From Poecilobothrus nobilitatus (Eukaryota > Arthropoda > Insecta > Diptera > Dolichopodidae): 64,000 nucleotides of DNA. Positions within the stretch are counted from its first letter, which is position 1; every line of letters begins with the position of its first letter. The position numbers and the translations under genes are program-made. Location: the NCBI GenBank assembly GCA_947095535.1, contig OX352774.1:246165825-246229824 (forward strand), read 5' to 3'. Below, one piece after another: positions 62,225-64,000 of the stretch. The notes beneath the pieces are model-generated. The model was not told the DNA's origin, did no database searches, and saw nothing but the letters and a program-made list of their open reading frames with translations.

Positions 62225-64000
62225 GAAAAAGAAAAGGGAAAAATTATATGTCCGAATTAGCAAGCAACAATTCTTGTTCTTAATTAAAAAAAAAAGTGAA
62301 TATAGATTATATATATATAAAGTAGAGTCGTTTTTTTTTGTTACCATACATTACACCCACTTGTCATAAAATTTTGTGAAAATATTTTTTGGAGCCCAGA
62401 AACCAAGTTATTAGAATCAAGTCAATTTATGAATCCAGGCTGCATATTTTGAAAACTAATAGGGCTAGGAAGTTACAAATTAAAATGTGCAAGCAAAGGC
62501 TATTAGAGAAAGCCTTTTTTGAAGTTTTAAATTATTAGGATCAACTATTTGGGTAGCTGTCATACAAACATTAATAAGACGCCTGTTAGTTTTTTGCCAG
62601 TATTTTAATAAAATAAAAAATTCGGTTGTTTACAATGTTTTTATGAACTCAGGTTACTTACACTGAATATATTAGTATGTTATTTATGAGCTATTTATTT
62701 TTATAATATATAACATGTAATTCTTTTATTAATATAATAATTTAGATTGTAAATTGATTATTAACTTTTAATAGACCATCGTAAACTTTAATTTTTAAAT
62801 TCGAAAATTCTTTTTTTTTTTTGCATTTTGTGCGTTTTTTTTTTACTTTCATTCTGTTGTCGTGATTTCAGTATATTGGTAAAAAAAAAAAGGCTTAACA
62901 AGAAATTAATTTTTAAAAATAAGAAAACTACGGATAAAAATAAACAATAATTTATACAAAAAAAAAAAAAGTTGTAGGTACCAATTTAAATTGCGAAATT
63001 AAAAAAAAAAATTTAAAACTTATAAAAAATTAAAAAAAAAAATAAGAGATGAAAAATGGACGGGTATTTAAAAATTTATTATGGAAATTTTCAGAAATAT
63101 AACTGTTTTTTTTTTTTTTGATTTTGGAAATTAATTTCTTACACATTGACATTTTGCTAAAAAACAACGTGTGTAGTTTTTCGGCTCAACTTGGTCCACA
63201 TTCGTTGAAATATTTGGCTGATGATTTTTTTTTTTTTTGAATTTTTATTTTGAAAAAATTCAATTGAAATTTATTTTATAAAAATTTTTCAATTTTTATA
63301 TATTTTTTTTTTTTATTGTATCAAATAGATTTAAAGAAAAAATAAAAAGAAATAGAAAAAAGAAATTATATATATAAATAAAAAAATAAATTTATAAAAA
63401 TTATTTTTTTTTTTTGTTTTCTTAATATTATTATTAAGTAAATTGTATAATAATGTAAAATATTTTTTTTAAATGTATGTAGGTATATAATTAAAAAAAA
63501 TTTTTAAATATTCAATTTTAAAAGTTGTAAAGTAATTTAAGAATGAATACGATACATATAAGTGTATGTAGACTTAAGCTATGATCAAAATAGCTGCTTA
63601 TAACAATAATGAGAAAAAGAAAAAAAACACAAGTTAAATTTCTTAAAGATTATTTCGAGATGTATTTTGACAATTCTGTCCAAAATAGAAACGAACTCCC
63701 AAGTAATTTGTTAAATTCGTATATCGCGAACAATATGAATATAATAATAAAATAATTTTGTTAATTTCATTCTTACGGAATACTTTCATATTATGACATT
63801 TGGTAAGTAGTAATGATATTTCAAAATTTCGTTACAGTTATACAGTATTTCGTTACCATATAATAACTAAATAAAGGAATTTCGAAATGTCATTTTTACT
63901 TAGCAAATAACAGTAGAACATCTATTAGTGTCCGTTGCAGCTATTTTGGTTATAACTTTATTTAACTTTGATATTAAAGATGTATATATAAATAAAGATT

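Larger units (their letters stand above)
57734..64000 (-). other. long intron of the SEC14L1-like gene (continues past window edge)
   Basis: Sequence upstream of the first recognised exon on the minus strand. I searched by eye for a CRAL-TRIO exon ending just before the EGGLVPKTLY segment and found none, so this is most simply intron. It is AT-rich and carries a SINE-like element (58846-58972), two MITE-like elements (59374-59528 and 59591-59947), a TA microsatellite (60426-60461), a perfect hairpin (61511-61544) and one copy of a dispersed repeat (62080-62224). An unrecognised small gene here cannot be excluded. Confidence 0.55.

Overview
The window is nuclear DNA from an animal, almost certainly an insect and most likely a dipteran. 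It is extremely AT-rich and full of poly-A/poly-T tracts and TA microsatellites. Its genes are split by GT-AG introns, and the joined exons encode conserved animal proteins. TOP2, CNOT3 and RpL5 look very close to fly proteins as I recall them; that comparison is from memory, not from a search. There are no operons, prokaryotic ribosome-binding sites, CRISPR arrays or plasmid features.

Layout from left to right: (1) 122-764, a decayed Tc1/mariner-like transposase ending in a terminal repeat. (2) TOP2 (+), complete coding region 2128-6956 in six exons, 1,501 aa. (3) CNOT3/Not3 (+), 9547-35766 in ten coding exons, about 870 aa. Its first coding exon is only 25 nt and is followed by a 22.8-kb intron that occupies over a third of the window. 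That intron holds fragments of a LINE, a pogo/psq-type transposon and several repeats. (4) SCYL3/PACE-1 pseudokinase (-), 37098-39378, four exons, convergent with CNOT3. (5) A small MCRIP/FAM195-family gene (+), 40920-41509, four exons, divergent from SCYL3. (6) RanGAP (-), 42338-44487, seven exons, convergent with MCRIP. (7) RpL5 (+), 46931-48366, four coding exons with a 5'-TOP-like leader and a first coding exon containing only the ATG. (8) A 7.6-kb AT-rich gap. (9) The last three exons of a SEC14L1/retm-like gene (-), 55955-57733; its upstream exons lie beyond the right edge. The 6.3 kb inside that gene hold MITE-like inverted-repeat elements, a SINE-like element and one copy of a dispersed repeat.

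The genes are housekeeping functions with no evident shared pathway: DNA topology, mRNA deadenylation, a trafficking-associated pseudokinase, a corepressor/stress-granule cofactor, nuclear transport, translation and lipid-transfer-like signalling. I found no convincing new multi-gene system. The novel content is mostly undescribed repeats and unusual gene architecture: micro-exons, a giant first intron and a tandem splice donor. Exon boundaries were set by hand from splice consensus, reading-frame continuity and family conservation.
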